Shown here in pieces: positions 1-9,498 of a stretch of DNA of 64,000 nucleotides. Every line of letters begins with the position of its first letter. The first letter of the stretch is position 1. This stretch comes from Simiduia sp. 21SJ11W-1 (GTDB lineage: Bacteria; Pseudomonadota; Gammaproteobacteria; Pseudomonadales; Cellvibrionaceae): positions 620,001 through 684,000 of the forward strand of contig NZ_CP090959.1 of the NCBI RefSeq assembly GCF_024138675.1, given 5' to 3'. Both the position numbers and the translations under genes were made by a program. The notes under the pieces were generated by a model. The model did no database searches, was not told the DNA's origin, and saw only the letters and a program-made list of their open reading frames with translations.

Positions 1-206
1 ATATGAGCCGGTTTTATTTTGTGCATTCTTATTACGTGCGCGCGGAACTTGCCCATCAGGTGGTGGGGCGTTGCCACTACGGTGTGGATTGCGATGTGGC
101 ACTGGCCGCCGGCAATTTATTCGCCGTGCAATTTCACCCGGAAAAAAGCCACACGCCCGGCCTGCAGTTGCTGCGCAATTTTGTGGGCTGGAATGGTCAG
201 CCCTAG
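1..206 (+). CDS. hisH: Imidazole glycerol phosphate synthase subunit HisH, C-terminal part
   Basis: Only the end of the gene is in the window; the frame is open from the left edge. HisH is the glutaminase subunit that feeds ammonia to HisF in histidine biosynthesis (cytoplasm). The visible 67 residues carry the class I glutamine amidotransferase ending: the catalytic His and Glu lie in QFHPEKSH, followed by a short helix LQLLRNF. hisA starts 38 bases downstream and hisF follows, so this is the last stretch of a his operon. The nucleophile Cys would be outside the window and was not seen. Confidence 0.93.
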   Translation, partial: MSRFYFVHSYYVRAELAHQVVGRCHYGVDCDVALAAGNLFAVQFHPEKSHTPGLQLLRNFVGWNGQP

Positions 207-244
207 CTGACCCTGTTTAATTTTAAAAAGTCTCAGGAACTCCC

Positions 245-973
245 ATGCTAATTATTCCCGCCATCGACCTCAAAGACGGCCAATGCGTGCGCTTGCGCCA
301 GGGCTTGATGGATGATTCAACCGTATTCTCCGATGACCCGGTGGCCATGGCTGCGCAGTGGGTTGAGCAGGGTTGCCGGCGTTTGCACCTGGTAGATCTA
401 AACGGCGCCTTCGAGGGCAAACCGGTTAACGGCGAGGTGGTTACCGCCATTGCCAAGGCCTACCCGGGCCTGCCCATTCAAATTGGCGGCGGCATTCGCA
501 GTGCTGAAATCATTGAGGCCTACCTTGCGGCAGGTGTTAGCCATGTGATCATCGGCACCAAGGCCGTGAAAGAGCCCAAGTTTGTGACCGAGATGTGCAA
601 GGCCTTTCCGGGCCACATCATCGTGGGGCTGGATGCCAAAGATGGCCTGGTGGCCACCGATGGTTGGGCGGAGGTTTCCAATGTGAAAGCCACCGAGCTT
701 GCCAAGCGCTTTGAGGCCGACGGGGTGGATTCCATCGTCTATACCGACATCGCCCGCGACGGCATGATGCAAGGTGTAAACGTAGAGCAAACCCTGGCCA
801 TGGCAAAGGCCTCGTCTATTCCGGTGATTGCCTCAGGCGGCATCACCAATATGGACGACATTCGCGCGCTCAAGGCGGTGGCCGACCAGGGCATTTGTGG
901 CGCCATTACCGGCCGCGCCATTTACGAGGGTAGCCTCAACATGGCCGAAGCCCAGCAGTTTTGCGACGCCTAA
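245..973 (+). CDS. hisA: 1-(5-phosphoribosyl)-5-[(5-phosphoribosylamino)methylideneamino] imidazole-4-carboxamide isomerase
   Basis: HisA performs the Amadori isomerisation of ProFAR to PRFAR in histidine biosynthesis. The 242-aa protein is full length for the (beta/alpha)8-barrel family. The first catalytic Asp is D8 in PAIDLKDG, the second is near residue 130 in GLDAKDG, and the phosphate-binding loops are IGGGIR and ASGGI. A Shine-Dalgarno AGGA lies in tctcaggaactccc just before the ATG. It lies between hisH and hisF in the usual order, and hisF starts 21 bases after its stop. Confidence 0.97.
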   Translation: MLIIPAIDLKDGQCVRLRQGLMDDSTVFSDDPVAMAAQWVEQGCRRLHLVDLNGAFEGKPVNGEVVTAIAKAYPGLPIQIGGGIRSAEIIEAYLAAGVSHVIIGTKAVKEPKFVTEMCKAFPGHIIVGLDAKDGLVATDGWAEVSNVKATELAKRFEADGVDSIVYTDIARDGMMQGVNVEQTLAMAKASSIPVIASGGITNMDDIRALKAVADQGICGAITGRAIYEGSLNMAEAQQFCDA

Positions 974-994
974 AGGCGCGGGAGGAAAACCACC

Positions 995-1768
995 ATGGCA
1001 CTGGCCAAGCGTATTATTCCCTGCCTGGATGTAGAAAATGGCCGGGTTGTGAAGGGCGTAAAGTTTCTTGATATTCGCGATGCCGGAGACCCGGTAGAAG
1101 TGGCGCGCCGCTACAACGAGGCCGGCGCCGATGAAATTACCTTCCTGGATATCACCGCCAGTCACGAAGAGCGCGACACCACCGTACACACAGTAGAGGC
1201 CATTGCCTCTGATGTGTTTATACCCCTGACAGTGGGTGGGGGTATTCGCAAAGTTGAAGACATCCGCCGTATGCTCAATGCCGGTGCCGATAAAGTCTCT
1301 ATCAATTCCGCCGCGGTGTTTAACCCGGATTTCGTCAAGCAGGCCTCAGACAGATTCGGTGCCCAGTGCATTGTGGTGGCCATTGATGCCAAGCAGGTAT
1401 CCCTTGCGGGCGAGGCCCCGCGCTGGGAAATCTTTACCCACGGTGGCCGCAAGCCCACGGGGCTGGACGCCGTAGAATGGGCCGCGCGCATGGCCGAATA
1501 CGGTGCTGGTGAAATCCTGTTGACCAGCATGGATCAAGACGGCGTAAAAAGCGGCTACGATCTGGGAGTGACGCGCGCCATCAGCGACGCCGTGCACATT
1601 CCCGTGATCGCCTCAGGTGGCGTGGGCAACTTGCAGCATTTGGCAGAGGGCGTGCTTGAAGGCGGCGCCGATGCAGTGCTGGCCGCCAGTATTTTCCACT
1701 TTGGTGAATACACTGTGGCCGAGGCCAAGGCCTATATGGCCGCCCAGGGCATTGAAATGCGTTTGTAA
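995..1768 (+). CDS. hisF: Imidazole glycerol phosphate synthase cyclase subunit HisF
   Basis: HisF cyclises PRFAR, using ammonia from HisH, to imidazole glycerol phosphate and AICAR. It is 257 aa, normal for the family. The N-terminus [16 protein letters not shown] holds catalytic D12; the second catalytic Asp is D131 in VVAIDAK. Glycine-rich phosphate-binding loops TVGGGIR and ASGGVG are present. The start is preceded by GGGAGGAAAACC. It is the last gene of the operon: a strong terminator follows within 25 bases. A pairing partner, HisH, is two genes upstream. Confidence 0.97.
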   Translation: MALAKRIIPCLDVENGRVVKGVKFLDIRDAGDPVEVARRYNEAGADEITFLDITASHEERDTTVHTVEAIASDVFIPLTVGGGIRKVEDIRRMLNAGADKVSINSAAVFNPDFVKQASDRFGAQCIVVAIDAKQVSLAGEAPRWEIFTHGGRKPTGLDAVEWAARMAEYGAGEILLTSMDQDGVKSGYDLGVTRAISDAVHIPVIASGGVGNLQHLAEGVLEGGADAVLAASIFHFGEYTVAEAKAYMAAQGIEMRL

Positions 1769-1790
1769 GCCAATGCGGTTTAAATTTTTA

Positions 1791-1817
1791 AAGCCGCAAT
1801 TTATTGCGGCTTTTTTG
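1791..1817 (+). terminator. Rho-independent terminator of the his operon
   Basis: AAGCCGCAAT and ATTGCGGCTT form a ten-pair stem with a tiny loop, followed by a T run. It lies 22 bases after the hisF stop. Confidence 0.9.
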
Positions 1818-1924
1818 TGGGCGCCAGAATTTATTTGCAGCCGCTTGAATGGTTAAGGACGCAGCGCAAATCTTGAGAGCTCGCCGGGGTAGCGGGAAAG
1901 CCGGGTGTGTAAACGCCAGGCAGC

Positions 1925-1955
1925 AAAAAGCAGGCACTGTGTAAACAGTACCTGC
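1925..1955 (-). terminator. Probable terminator of the DUF6316-type gene
   Basis: Read on the minus strand, GCAGGTACTGT and ACAGTGCCTGC form a stem with one mismatch and a TTAC loop, followed by TTTTT. It lies about 25 bases beyond the stop of the minus-strand gene at 1980-2207. Confidence 0.7.
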
Positions 1956-1979
1956 GGCTCATCAAGAAAGTGGTGGTGC

Positions 1980-2207
1980 TTAGGCTGCGTGGCGGCCGTA
2001 GCGCTCGAGCGTGGGGATCAGCGGTGCGCCGGCGCCCATAATGAATTCAATGAATTCGCTGGCACCTTCGCGGGCTTCGCTCAGGTTGTCGAAGGGACCA
2101 ATGGCCACGCCCTCGCGGGTATTGTAGTACCAGTAGTCGTCTTTCTTGAAAAAGCGTTCATGCCTTGAGGGGACCTGTCCCTGTTCACCCGTTCTTTGCA
2201 TACTCAT
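1980..2207 (-). CDS. Small DUF6316-like protein
   Basis: A 75-aa soluble protein without signal peptide. Visible pattern: RTGE near the start, then RHERFFKKDDYWYYNTREG, then GPFDNLSEAREGASEFIEFI. This resembles the short DUF6316 family of gammaproteobacteria, whose function I do not know. I chose the ATG at 2207 because AAAGG lies seven bases upstream; an in-frame start 54 bases earlier has no clear ribosome site. It is alone between the his operon and yibQ, with its own terminator. Confidence 0.75.
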   Translation of the reverse strand: MSMQRTGEQGQVPSRHERFFKKDDYWYYNTREGVAIGPFDNLSEAREGASEFIEFIMGAGAPLIPTLERYGRHAA

Positions 2208-2463
2208 AATATTGCCTTTGCTCGTCATGTCAGCGTGCTGACTTACCGATCTCTGCTGCATCTACTGCAACACTGCGAGACCATTCCCTCAAACGAGGGG
2301 CCCATGTTAGAACCAAGCACACAATCCTCTGGGTTGCCTGATTCTTAGACCACGTAGATAGCGATTTGCTCCCGCAATTTCCTGCCTGCTGTGCAGCCGG
2401 CAAGTGCTGCGCGAAACCCATGCGCTATCTGGGTAAGTTTATCGGACGGAGGGCGTGTGTCTT

Positions 2464-2478
2464 ATACCAATTTGGTAT
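2464..2478. promoter_or_regulatory. Perfect 15-base palindrome, operator-like
   Basis: ATACCAA-T-TTGGTAT is a perfect dyad in an AT-rich stretch about 260 bases upstream of the DUF6316-like gene and just past the yibQ stop. It could be a repressor operator or a dispersed palindrome. Nothing in the window tells which. Confidence 0.35.
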
Positions 2479-2501
2479 GAACTATATTAATTTTTATAAT
2501 T

Positions 2502-3407
2502 TCAGCGCGCAGACTCTTGTTTCCAAGGTGTTTTTAGGCGCCAGTTGACGCTTTGGGTGTGACGGACTTCCGTTTGATTGTGTGACAGGTGTCTCAAAAA
2601 TGAGTACAGGGGTACTAGTTCTACCTGTTTGTCCAGCTTTGCCAGCTCCGCTTCCAGCACCGCCAAAGTGTTGGGGTAGGGGTGGCCAATGGCCAGCGCA
2701 TAACCCTGGGCTTGCGCAAGGGCAATGGCCTGGTGCAGTTGTTGCCTGATGGCGGCGGGCGATTGATCGTTATCCAAAAATACATCGCGCTCGGCGGTGG
2801 TGATGCCCTGTTGGCGGGCCAGGCTGAAGGCCACGCTCTGGCTGCTGGTTTTGCTGTCTACAAAATATTTGCCCCGCTCGGCCAGTGCCAGCATCACCGC
2901 CTGCATGGCCAGCGGTTGGCTGGTAAGCAGGCTGCCCATGTGGTTGTTCATACCCTGGGCCTGGGGGAAAGCATCAAAATGCGCGTGCAGGCGGCGCTGT
3001 ATGTGGGTGGCCGGTAAATCGGCGGGCAGGCCACCCGGGTCGAGTTTGGCGTGATTCACCGTGGCCATGGGAATGTGTAGCAGCACATCGCGCCCGCGCA
3101 GCCAGGCGTTCTTGGCAAGTGCTTGCGAGTGTGGGGCCACCGGAAGCACTGCAAAGCTGATGGGGTAGGGCAGGGCAATCAGCGCATCGGCCGTGGCCCG
3201 CTGGTAGCCTATGTCGTCGATGATAATGGCAAGCTTGCCTAACGTGCGCGTGGCTGCGGTGGTTTGGGAAGTGGGCTGCGCGCCGGTGGCCTGAGCCTCT
3301 AAAGCCGGGGCCTGCGCGACCCAAATGCCAAAAGCCAGTACACGCCACGCCCTGTTGATCACACGGGTGGCGCGCCGTGCGCGGCCTGGGTGGGGCAAGC
3401 GGGGCAC
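2502..3407 (-). CDS. Divergent polysaccharide deacetylase family protein (YibQ-like)
   Basis: A 301-aa exported protein of the divergent polysaccharide deacetylase family (PF04748, E. coli YibQ). The core begins with LAIIIDDIGYQ and continues with the HIPMA strand, NNHMGSLLT, KYFVDSKTS and AIGHPYPNTLAVL, motifs of a NodB-like barrel with a divergent metal site. The N-terminus has a hydrophobic export segment after a basic stretch. The start is a GTG six bases after the ctpA stop, so it is translated as the last gene of the gpmI-envC-ctpA-yibQ series. The substrate is not established. Confidence 0.85.
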   Translation of the reverse strand: MPRLPHPGRARRATRVINRAWRVLAFGIWVAQAPALEAQATGAQPTSQTTAATRTLGKLAIIIDDIGYQRATADALIALPYPISFAVLPVAPHSQALAKNAWLRGRDVLLHIPMATVNHAKLDPGGLPADLPATHIQRRLHAHFDAFPQAQGMNNHMGSLLTSQPLAMQAVMLALAERGKYFVDSKTSSQSVAFSLARQQGITTAERDVFLDNDQSPAAIRQQLHQAIALAQAQGYALAIGHPYPNTLAVLEAELAKLDKQVELVPLYSFLRHLSHNQTEVRHTQSVNWRLKTPWKQESAR

Positions 3408-3413
3408 CGGCCG

Positions 3414-4826
3414 TTAGGGCGCGTCTGGGGTGTGGCCGTTGGCGCTAATCACCGTGGCCTTGTCGCTTTTTTCGGGTTGCACCGCGGGGCGGCCAAACAG
3501 TTTGTAGCCCTTTAGCAGGTTCACCGCTTCAAACAGTTGGTTGTCGCGCTCCAGCATTTCGCGGTGCTCTTTTTGGGCCTCGGCGCGCTGTTTGGCTTTG
3601 CTCTCTTCGCCACCGTTGGCGTTGTTAATGTGGCCCGATAAATCCGCCTCTGTGTATTGCGAACGCGGGCGAATGGCCGTGAGCTTGGCGCGCTCCACGT
3701 GAATGTCGGGCACTATGCCCTGGGCCTGAATGGAGCGGCCGCTGGGGGTGAAATACAGTGCGGTGGTCAGCTTGATGGCGCGCTCTTCGCTGATGGGAAT
3801 AACCGTTTGCACCGAGCCTTTGCCGAAGCTGTCGGTGCCGAGAATAATGGCGCGTTGGTGATCTTGCAGGGCGCCGGCCACAATTTCCGAGGCCGAGGCC
3901 GAGCCATCGTTAATCAATACCACTATGGGCAGGCCGTTGGTGATGTCGCCCGCCGTGGCGCTGTAGCTGTTGTCTGAATTTTCATAGCGGCCTTCGGTGT
4001 ACACAATCAGGCCCTCTTCCACAAAGGCATCTACCACCTCAACCGAGGCTTGCAGCACGCCGCCGGGGTTGTTGCGCAAATCCAGCACTATGCCCTGCAG
4101 GGGTTGCTCTTTTTGCAGCTTGTTGATGGCATCGATCATGTCTTTGCCGGTGCCCAGCTGGAATTGTGCAATGCGCACATAGCCGTAGTCGTCGCTCAAG
4201 CGGCGCGCGCGCACGCTTTTCACTTTAATGGCATCGCGTACCAGGGTGAGTTCGCGGGGCTTATCTTCGCCTTCGCGCACGATGGTGACCTCAATCTTGC
4301 TGCCTTTCGGGCCGCGCATGGCTTTTACCGCTTCGGTGAGGCTCATGCCTTTAACGGATTTTTCGCCCAGTTTGATGATCAGGTCGCCCGCTTCAATGCC
4401 GGCTTTGGAGGCGGGGGTGTCGTCCATGGGGGCAATGACTTTTACGAAGCCGTCTTCCATGCCCACTTCAATGCCCAGGCCGCCAAATTCGCCGGTGGTA
4501 TTGGTTTGCAGATCTTCAAAAGAGTTGGCATCCAGGTAGGCCGAGTGGGGGTCTAGCTCGGCCAGCATGCCTTTAATGGCGTATTCCAGCAGTTCGCGGT
4601 CGCTGATGTTTTCAACATAGCCCTGGCGAATGTGATCGTACACCTTGGTAAAGGTGCGCAAATCTTCCAGTGGCAGTTGGCCCGGCTCGTCTTCTGTTGT
4701 TTCAGCGGCGAAGGCTGCACTGGTAAAACTTAGGGCCAGGGCCGCAATAACATATGCCAGGGGGCGGCCTGCGCGCGCCCGGGTGTTGCAAAACGCGCGA
4801 CCCAGAGTGCGATTGGATAACTTCAT
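3414..4826 (-). CDS. S41 family C-terminal processing peptidase (CtpA-like)
   Basis: A periplasmic serine protease of 470 aa that trims C-termini of envelope proteins. After a signal peptide (hydrophobic stretch ending in SAAFA) come a helical segment, a PDZ domain (about residues 95-175, starting GEFGGLGIEVG) and the S41 catalytic domain. The nucleophile Ser is in NDGSASASEIVAGAL and the Lys in DSFGKGSVQT. A C-terminal charged tail follows IQAQGIVPDI. It sits between envC and yibQ, the order seen in many gammaproteobacteria, which suggests a role in peptidoglycan remodelling. Confidence 0.92.
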   Translation of the reverse strand: MKLSNRTLGRAFCNTRARAGRPLAYVIAALALSFTSAAFAAETTEDEPGQLPLEDLRTFTKVYDHIRQGYVENISDRELLEYAIKGMLAELDPHSAYLDANSFEDLQTNTTGEFGGLGIEVGMEDGFVKVIAPMDDTPASKAGIEAGDLIIKLGEKSVKGMSLTEAVKAMRGPKGSKIEVTIVREGEDKPRELTLVRDAIKVKSVRARRLSDDYGYVRIAQFQLGTGKDMIDAINKLQKEQPLQGIVLDLRNNPGGVLQASVEVVDAFVEEGLIVYTEGRYENSDNSYSATAGDITNGLPIVVLINDGSASASEIVAGALQDHQRAIILGTDSFGKGSVQTVIPISEERAIKLTTALYFTPSGRSIQAQGIVPDIHVERAKLTAIRPRSQYTEADLSGHINNANGGEESKAKQRAEAQKEHREMLERDNQLFEAVNLLKGYKLFGRPAVQPEKSDKATVISANGHTPDAP

Positions 4827-4955
4827 GAAACAAATACTCCCGAGTGTGACGACCGCAGCGTCAAGGTTTCATCACAGTGTAATGCATGGTGCGGCCATTT
4901 GTTTATCAGGTGACAATTTTTTGCCTGCAGGGTTCGCACAATGCGACCAGCCGCC

Positions 4956-6094
4956 CTAACCGCGGCACCAGTGTGCCGGATCAACGGGCTTGCCGGCGTG
5001 GCGGATTTCAAAGTACAGGCTTGGATCTTGCTGGCCGCCGCTGGTGCCCACTTCGGCAATTACCTCGCCGGCGGCCACCCAATCGCCGGTTTCCTTGAAG
5101 AGCACTTGGTTGTGGGCGTACAGGCTCAGGTAGTTATCGCCATGATCCACAATAATCAGCATGCCTTGGCCGCGCATGTACTCGGAAAATACCACCCGAC
5201 CCTGGTGAATGGCTTTCACGTCGCGGCCTTCGGGGGCGCCAATCAGCACCCCTTGCCAGCGCAAGCTGTTGCCAGCGCGGTTGCTGCCAAAGCGGGCTTT
5301 CATATGGCCCTTGGTGGGCCAACCCATCTGGCCCTTGCGCGCGGTAAAGGCCTGGCCTGGCAGGGCCAGGGCGGTATCGCTCAGCTGGCGGGAAATCTCG
5401 CCCAGAATCTTTTCCAGATGGGCGCGCTCGGCGTGGGATTTCTGTAGCCGGACATCCTTGCTGGCAATACTGGCATCGAGTTTTGCCAGGGTGCGCTGGC
5501 GCTCGGCCTTGCGGCTTTTGAGCTGCTGGTAGCGGCTGTTGAGCTGGGCTTGGGTTTGGCTGAGTTTTTCGGTTTGGCGCTCAATGGCGGGTGCGATTTG
5601 GTCGAGCTCGGCCAGGGTGGCCTGGTAGCTGTTGATGGCCGTTTGCCGGTCTGCCAGCAGCAGGGCGTTGTAATACGCCATGCGCGAGACGGTATCTGGC
5701 TGGCTTTGGCTCAACAGCAACTGCAGCTGTGAGGGGTTGCCGGTTTTGTAGGCGGCCACCAGCTGTTCGCTGAAATGCGCCTGTTGTTGTTGCTTGGCGG
5801 CATTCAGCGATTGCTGGCGGGCTCTGAGATCAGCTAGCTTTTTTTTTCCGCGGCCAGCTCGCCTTTGATGCGCTCGATGTTTTGCAACAGTTCAGCAATT
5901 TCGCTTTCACTGCGTTGCAATTCGTTGTTGAGCTCATCGCGGTTGCTTTTTGCTTCGGCAATCTCGCCTTGCAGCTTTTGCACCATGGCTTGCAGCTCGG
6001 CGAGCTTCGCCTCGTAGTTAGCCTGATCTTGCGCGTGCAGTTGCGGGGCGGCCAAAAGGCAGAGTGCAAGCAGCGCTGCGTTAAAAGACTTCAT
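4956..6094 (-). pseudogene. envC: Murein hydrolase activator EnvC, interrupted by a frameshift at an A9 run
   Basis: EnvC activates the amidases AmiA/AmiB at the division septum. The N-terminal part (from MKSFNAALLALC at 6094; AGG eight bases upstream) has a signal peptide and a coiled coil, and stops at 5834 just after a run of nine A (5839-5847, minus strand). The rest continues in another frame from there to 4956: more coiled coil, then a degenerate LytM/M23 domain (GVLIGAPEGRDV, VDHGDNYLSLYAHN, YFEIRHAGKPVDP). One extra A would give the continuous reading ...AAEKKKLADLRA..., a protein of about 380 aa. Possible explanations are a real mutation, a sequencing error, or slippage at the homopolymer; I cannot tell them apart. 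Confidence 0.85.
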
Positions 6095-6210
6095 AGGGTT
6101 AAACCTGATCAATGAGTAAACGTACCGCTTGGTGTCGGCAAATTCGCGCGCTCAGCATAAAATGTTGCGCGCGCGAACGCCAGCCTGTTGTGGCAGTTTG
6201 TGTGCCCGGC

Positions 6211-7755
6211 CTACGTAAAGTTGACCAGGTTCCGGCCGGTCATCTCGGCGGGCTGTTGCAAATCCATCAGCGCGAGCATAGTGGGTGCCACATCGGCCAG
6301 TGAGCCGCCGTCGGCAAGGCTGAGGCTGCGCTCGCCCACATACACAAAGGGCACTGGCAGGGTGGTGTGCTGGGTGCTTACCTGGCCTGTGGCGTCGTCG
6401 AACATTTCCTCAACGTTGCCGTGGTCGGCGGTAATCAGGGCCTCGCCGCCTACGCGCGCAACCGCCGCCAGCACTTGGGCCAAGGCGCCATCTACGGTTT
6501 CAACCGCTTGCACAGCGGCATCAAATACGCCCGAGTGGCCCACCTGATCGCAGTTGGCGTAGTTGCAGATGATGGTGTCGAACCGCTGGGATTCGATGGC
6601 TGCTACGAGCTTATCGGTTACCTCTGCCGCACTCATGGCGGGGGCCAGATCGTAGGTGGCTACCTGTGGCGAGGGCACCAGAATGCGCTCTTCACCCGGG
6701 TACAGATCTTCCTGGCCGCCGCTGAAGAAAAAGGTCACATGGGCGTATTTTTCGGTTTCGGCAATGCGCAGCTGGGTTTTGCCGAGCTTGGCCAAATAGT
6801 CGCCCATGGAGTTTTCCATGGATTCCGGCGGGAAGGCGATGGGCGCGTTGATGTCGGCGGCGTACTCGGTGGTCATCACGAACTCGGCCAACGCCGGCAC
6901 CAGCTCGCGCTCAAAGCCGTCGAACTCTGGCTCAACAAAGGCGCGGGTAATTTCGCGGGCGCGGTCGGGGCGGAAGTTCATGAAAATCAGCGCGTCGCCA
7001 TCGTTAACCGTGGCGACTTCCTGGCCCTCGGCCACAATCACCGTGGCTTTTACAAATTCGTCGTTTTCATCGCGCGCGTAGGCCGCCTGCAGGCCGCTGA
7101 TGGCGTCGTCGGCGTCGTATTCTGCAGCGCCCGTGGTCATCAGGTCGTAGGCCGCTTGTACGCGATCCCAGCGGTTGTCGCGATCGAGCGCGTAAAACCG
7201 GCCGATAATGCTGGCCACACGGCCCACGCCCAGCGCCTCGAACTTGGCCTGGGCTTTTGCCAGCGAGGCCTCGGCGCTGCGCGGGGCGGTATCGCGGCCG
7301 TCGAGCATGGCGTGCAGGTAAATTTCCTTGGCACCGCGCTTGGCGGCAAGCTCCAGCATGGCCAGCAGGTGATCCTCATGGCTGTGCACGCCGCCGGGCG
7401 ATAACAGCCCCATCACATGCACCGCTTTGCCGGCGCTCACGGCTTTATCAATGGCGGCGCAGTAGACGGGGTTTTCGAAAAAGTCGCCCTCGCTAATGGC
7501 TTTGTTAATGCGGGTGTAGTTTTGGTACACCACGCGCCCGGCGCCAAGGGTCATGTGGCCCACTTCGCTGTTACCCATCTGGCCCTCTGGCAGGCCCACG
7601 GCCATGCCTGAGGTTGCAATCAGGGTTTTTGGTTGTTCCGCCCACAGCCTGTCCCAGGTGGGGGTGTTGGCCGCGCGAATGGCATTGTGTTCGGAGCGCT
7701 CGGAGTATCCGAAGCCGTCGAGAATAAGCAGTACCAGGGGCTTTTTGGCAGACAT
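6211..7755 (-). CDS. gpmI: 2,3-bisphosphoglycerate-independent phosphoglycerate mutase
   Basis: GpmI interconverts 3- and 2-phosphoglycerate in glycolysis using two Mn ions. The protein is 514 aa, normal length. The N-terminal metal-binding DGFGYSE is at residues 13-19, the phosphorylated serine is S63 in GNSEVGH, and [11 protein letters not shown] and [10 protein letters not shown] are further active-site blocks. The ATG at 7755 matches the family N-terminus ([14 protein letters not shown]). It heads the minus-strand series with envC, ctpA and yibQ, and is divergent from the rhodanese gene. Confidence 0.97.
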   Translation of the reverse strand: MSAKKPLVLLILDGFGYSERSEHNAIRAANTPTWDRLWAEQPKTLIATSGMAVGLPEGQMGNSEVGHMTLGAGRVVYQNYTRINKAISEGDFFENPVYCAAIDKAVSAGKAVHVMGLLSPGGVHSHEDHLLAMLELAAKRGAKEIYLHAMLDGRDTAPRSAEASLAKAQAKFEALGVGRVASIIGRFYALDRDNRWDRVQAAYDLMTTGAAEYDADDAISGLQAAYARDENDEFVKATVIVAEGQEVATVNDGDALIFMNFRPDRAREITRAFVEPEFDGFERELVPALAEFVMTTEYAADINAPIAFPPESMENSMGDYLAKLGKTQLRIAETEKYAHVTFFFSGGQEDLYPGEERILVPSPQVATYDLAPAMSAAEVTDKLVAAIESQRFDTIICNYANCDQVGHSGVFDAAVQAVETVDGALAQVLAAVARVGGEALITADHGNVEEMFDDATGQVSTQHTTLPVPFVYVGERSLSLADGGSLADVAPTMLALMDLQQPAEMTGRNLVNFT

Positions 7756-7995
7756 GAACGAAGGGCCTTTTACAAACAAGAAACTGATGAAGGGGCGCAT
7801 TCTACCGTTTGAGGGGGCATAACACTATGTTTGGGCCTCGGGGGCTCGGCAATGTTTGGCGGTTTTTTGGTCAGCCGGTGTGTTTTTGTGGCAGCCGTGG
7901 GTTGAGGGCAGGAAAATCCTGCCGGCGCCAGGTGGCCGGTGTGAGGCCTGGCCGCGCCCTGCGTTGTGCCTCATGCTTTTTCAGGGGTGAGTCGC

Positions 7996-8001
7996 TATAC
8001 T
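7996..8001 (+). promoter_or_regulatory. Possible -10 box upstream of the rhodanese-grxC-secB genes
   Basis: TATACT lies 34 bases before the GTG start of the rhodanese-like gene, followed by a GC-rich stretch. No convincing -35 box was seen. Confidence 0.4.
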
Positions 8002-8035
8002 GGCGCGCTCGCGAGCATCGAACAAAGGAACACCT

Positions 8036-8446
8036 GTGGATTTAATCATCTTTCTTACCGAGCAGTGGATGTTGGTATCGCTGCTGATATTGCTGATATA
8101 CGTCTATTTCTGGCGTGAAGGCCAAAAGGCTGGCGCCACCTTGTCTATTCACCAAATGACCACCCTGGTTAACAAGGGCGATGCGGTGCTGGTAGACATT
8201 CGCGATGCTGCCGATTACAAAGCCGGCCACATAGTGGATGCCATCAATATTCCCCACAACAAGCTGGAAAAGCAGCTCGATGAACTGGGCAAGTACGCAG
8301 GCAAAACCCTGGTATTGGTGGATAAACTGGGCCAGCACACGGGCCACGCCGGCCGCTTGCTGCGCGCCAAAGGCCTTGAGGTTGCACGCCTTAGCGGCGG
8401 CATGGCCGAGTGGCAGGGCCAGAACCTGCCGCTGGTGAAGAAGTAG
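8036..8446 (+). CDS. Membrane-anchored rhodanese-like protein lacking the catalytic Cys
   Basis: A 136-aa protein of the YibN type: one N-terminal membrane segment (residues about 10-27) and a cytoplasmic rhodanese domain (VLVDIRDAADYKAGHI, LSGGMAEWQGQNLP). In active members the loop before GQHxG starts with Cys; here it reads VLVDKLGQHTG, so the nucleophile is Asp. It therefore probably does not transfer sulfur. The start is a GTG with AAAGGAA nine bases upstream. It is followed by grxC and secB, as in E. coli. Confidence 0.88.
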   Translation: MDLIIFLTEQWMLVSLLILLIYVYFWREGQKAGATLSIHQMTTLVNKGDAVLVDIRDAADYKAGHIVDAINIPHNKLEKQLDELGKYAGKTLVLVDKLGQHTGHAGRLLRAKGLEVARLSGGMAEWQGQNLPLVKK

Positions 8447-8527
8447 CCCCGCTTGAAATCTGCGCGTTGGCCCGCATAACTAAGGTTGTTCGGGCCAAGC
8501 CCAAAAACCCGCTTTGCAGGAGTACCC

Positions 8528-8788
8528 ATGAGCGTTCCCGTTACCGTCTACAGCACCACCATTTGCCCCTATTGCGTGCGTGCCAAGCAGTTGTTGAGCC
8601 AGAAAGGTGTTGCCTATGAAGACATCAATCTGGATCGCAATCCGGAGCTGCGCAGCGATGTGATGCGCCGCAGTGGCCGCCGCACCGTGCCGCAAATCTG
8701 GGTGGGCGAAACCCACGTGGGCGGTTTCGACGAGCTGTGGGCACTCGATCGCGCCGGCAAGCTAGACCCGCTGCTGGCAGGCAATTAA
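8528..8788 (+). CDS. grxC: Glutaredoxin 3
   Basis: An 86-aa thiol-disulfide oxidoreductase that uses glutathione. The redox motif C13-P-Y-C16 is in TTICPYCVRAK. The TVPQIWVG segment with the cis-Pro and the GGFDEL glutathione-binding motif are present. The ATG at 8528 is preceded by GCAGGAG. It lies between the rhodanese gene and secB, in the conserved yibN-grxC-secB order. Confidence 0.95.
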   Translation: MSVPVTVYSTTICPYCVRAKQLLSQKGVAYEDINLDRNPELRSDVMRRSGRRTVPQIWVGETHVGGFDELWALDRAGKLDPLLAGN

Positions 8789-8882
8789 GCGCGGGGCTTG
8801 AAAACGCCCCCGGTGCCCATATCTCAAGGGTATCCATAACAACAACACTAAATAATTAGTACTATCGAAAGGCATTTACCCC

Positions 8883-9401
8883 ATGACTGAAGAAAACACC
8901 CAAGGCGCCGCAGCGGCCCAAGAAGAAGCCAACCCACAGGGTCAGCAATTTGCACTGCAGCGCGTTTACCTGAAAGACATGTCTTTCGAAGCACCCATGG
9001 GCGTAAAAGCCTTCATGAAAGAGTGGAAGCCCCAGGTAGATCAAGAGCTCAACACCAAAGTTGCCAAGGTTGATGAAACCAATTACGAAGTGACCCTAAC
9101 GCTCACCGTTACCGTAAAACTCGGTGAAGAAACGGCGTTCTTGGTGGAAGTGCAGCAGGGTGGCCTGTTTCACGTGAGCGGTTTGCCTGAGCAGGCCATG
9201 CCACAAATTTTTAACACTGCCTGCCCGCAGATCCTGTTCCCCTATGCGCGTGAAGCCATTGACAACGTGGTTGTGAAAGGCAGCTTCCCGGCCTTGATGT
9301 TACCGCCAGTGAACTTTGATGCATTGTTCGCCCAGGCCGTGCAGCAGGCCAAAGCGCAGCAACAAGCGCAAGGCGCAGCCGAGGCCCCCGCCGAGCAGTA
9401 A
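8883..9401 (+). CDS. secB: Protein-export chaperone SecB
   Basis: SecB is a tetrameric cytoplasmic chaperone that holds preproteins unfolded and hands them to SecA. The 172-aa protein has the family core QRVYLKDMSFEAP, the LTVTVK strand, FHVSGLPEQ and CPQILFPYAREAI, and a C-terminal Ala/Gln-rich tail. A strong terminator follows, so it is the last gene of the rhodanese-grxC-secB set. gpsA, a common downstream neighbour, is absent; tamA follows instead. Confidence 0.96.
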   Translation: MTEENTQGAAAAQEEANPQGQQFALQRVYLKDMSFEAPMGVKAFMKEWKPQVDQELNTKVAKVDETNYEVTLTLTVTVKLGEETAFLVEVQQGGLFHVSGLPEQAMPQIFNTACPQILFPYAREAIDNVVVKGSFPALMLPPVNFDALFAQAVQQAKAQQQAQGAAEAPAEQ

Positions 9402-9416
9402 GCTTGGTTGAGGTTT

Positions 9417-9444
9417 AAAAAACGGCGCTCTGGCGCCGTTTTTT
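9417..9444 (+). terminator. Rho-independent terminator after secB
   Basis: AACGGCGC and GCGCCGTT form an eight-pair stem around TCTG, flanked by an A run and a T run; it could act in both directions. Confidence 0.9.
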
Positions 9445-9498
9445 GTTGGTGCGGCCGGTAGCCACTTGGCAAAGCTCACCTGCTAAGGGCACACTGCG

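Noticed and set aside
6367-7404. Long plus-strand open frame of 345 codons opposite gpmI
   Set aside because: It is the antisense of a clear gpmI gene in GC-rich DNA; composition is Gly/Val/His-rich and has no start signal.
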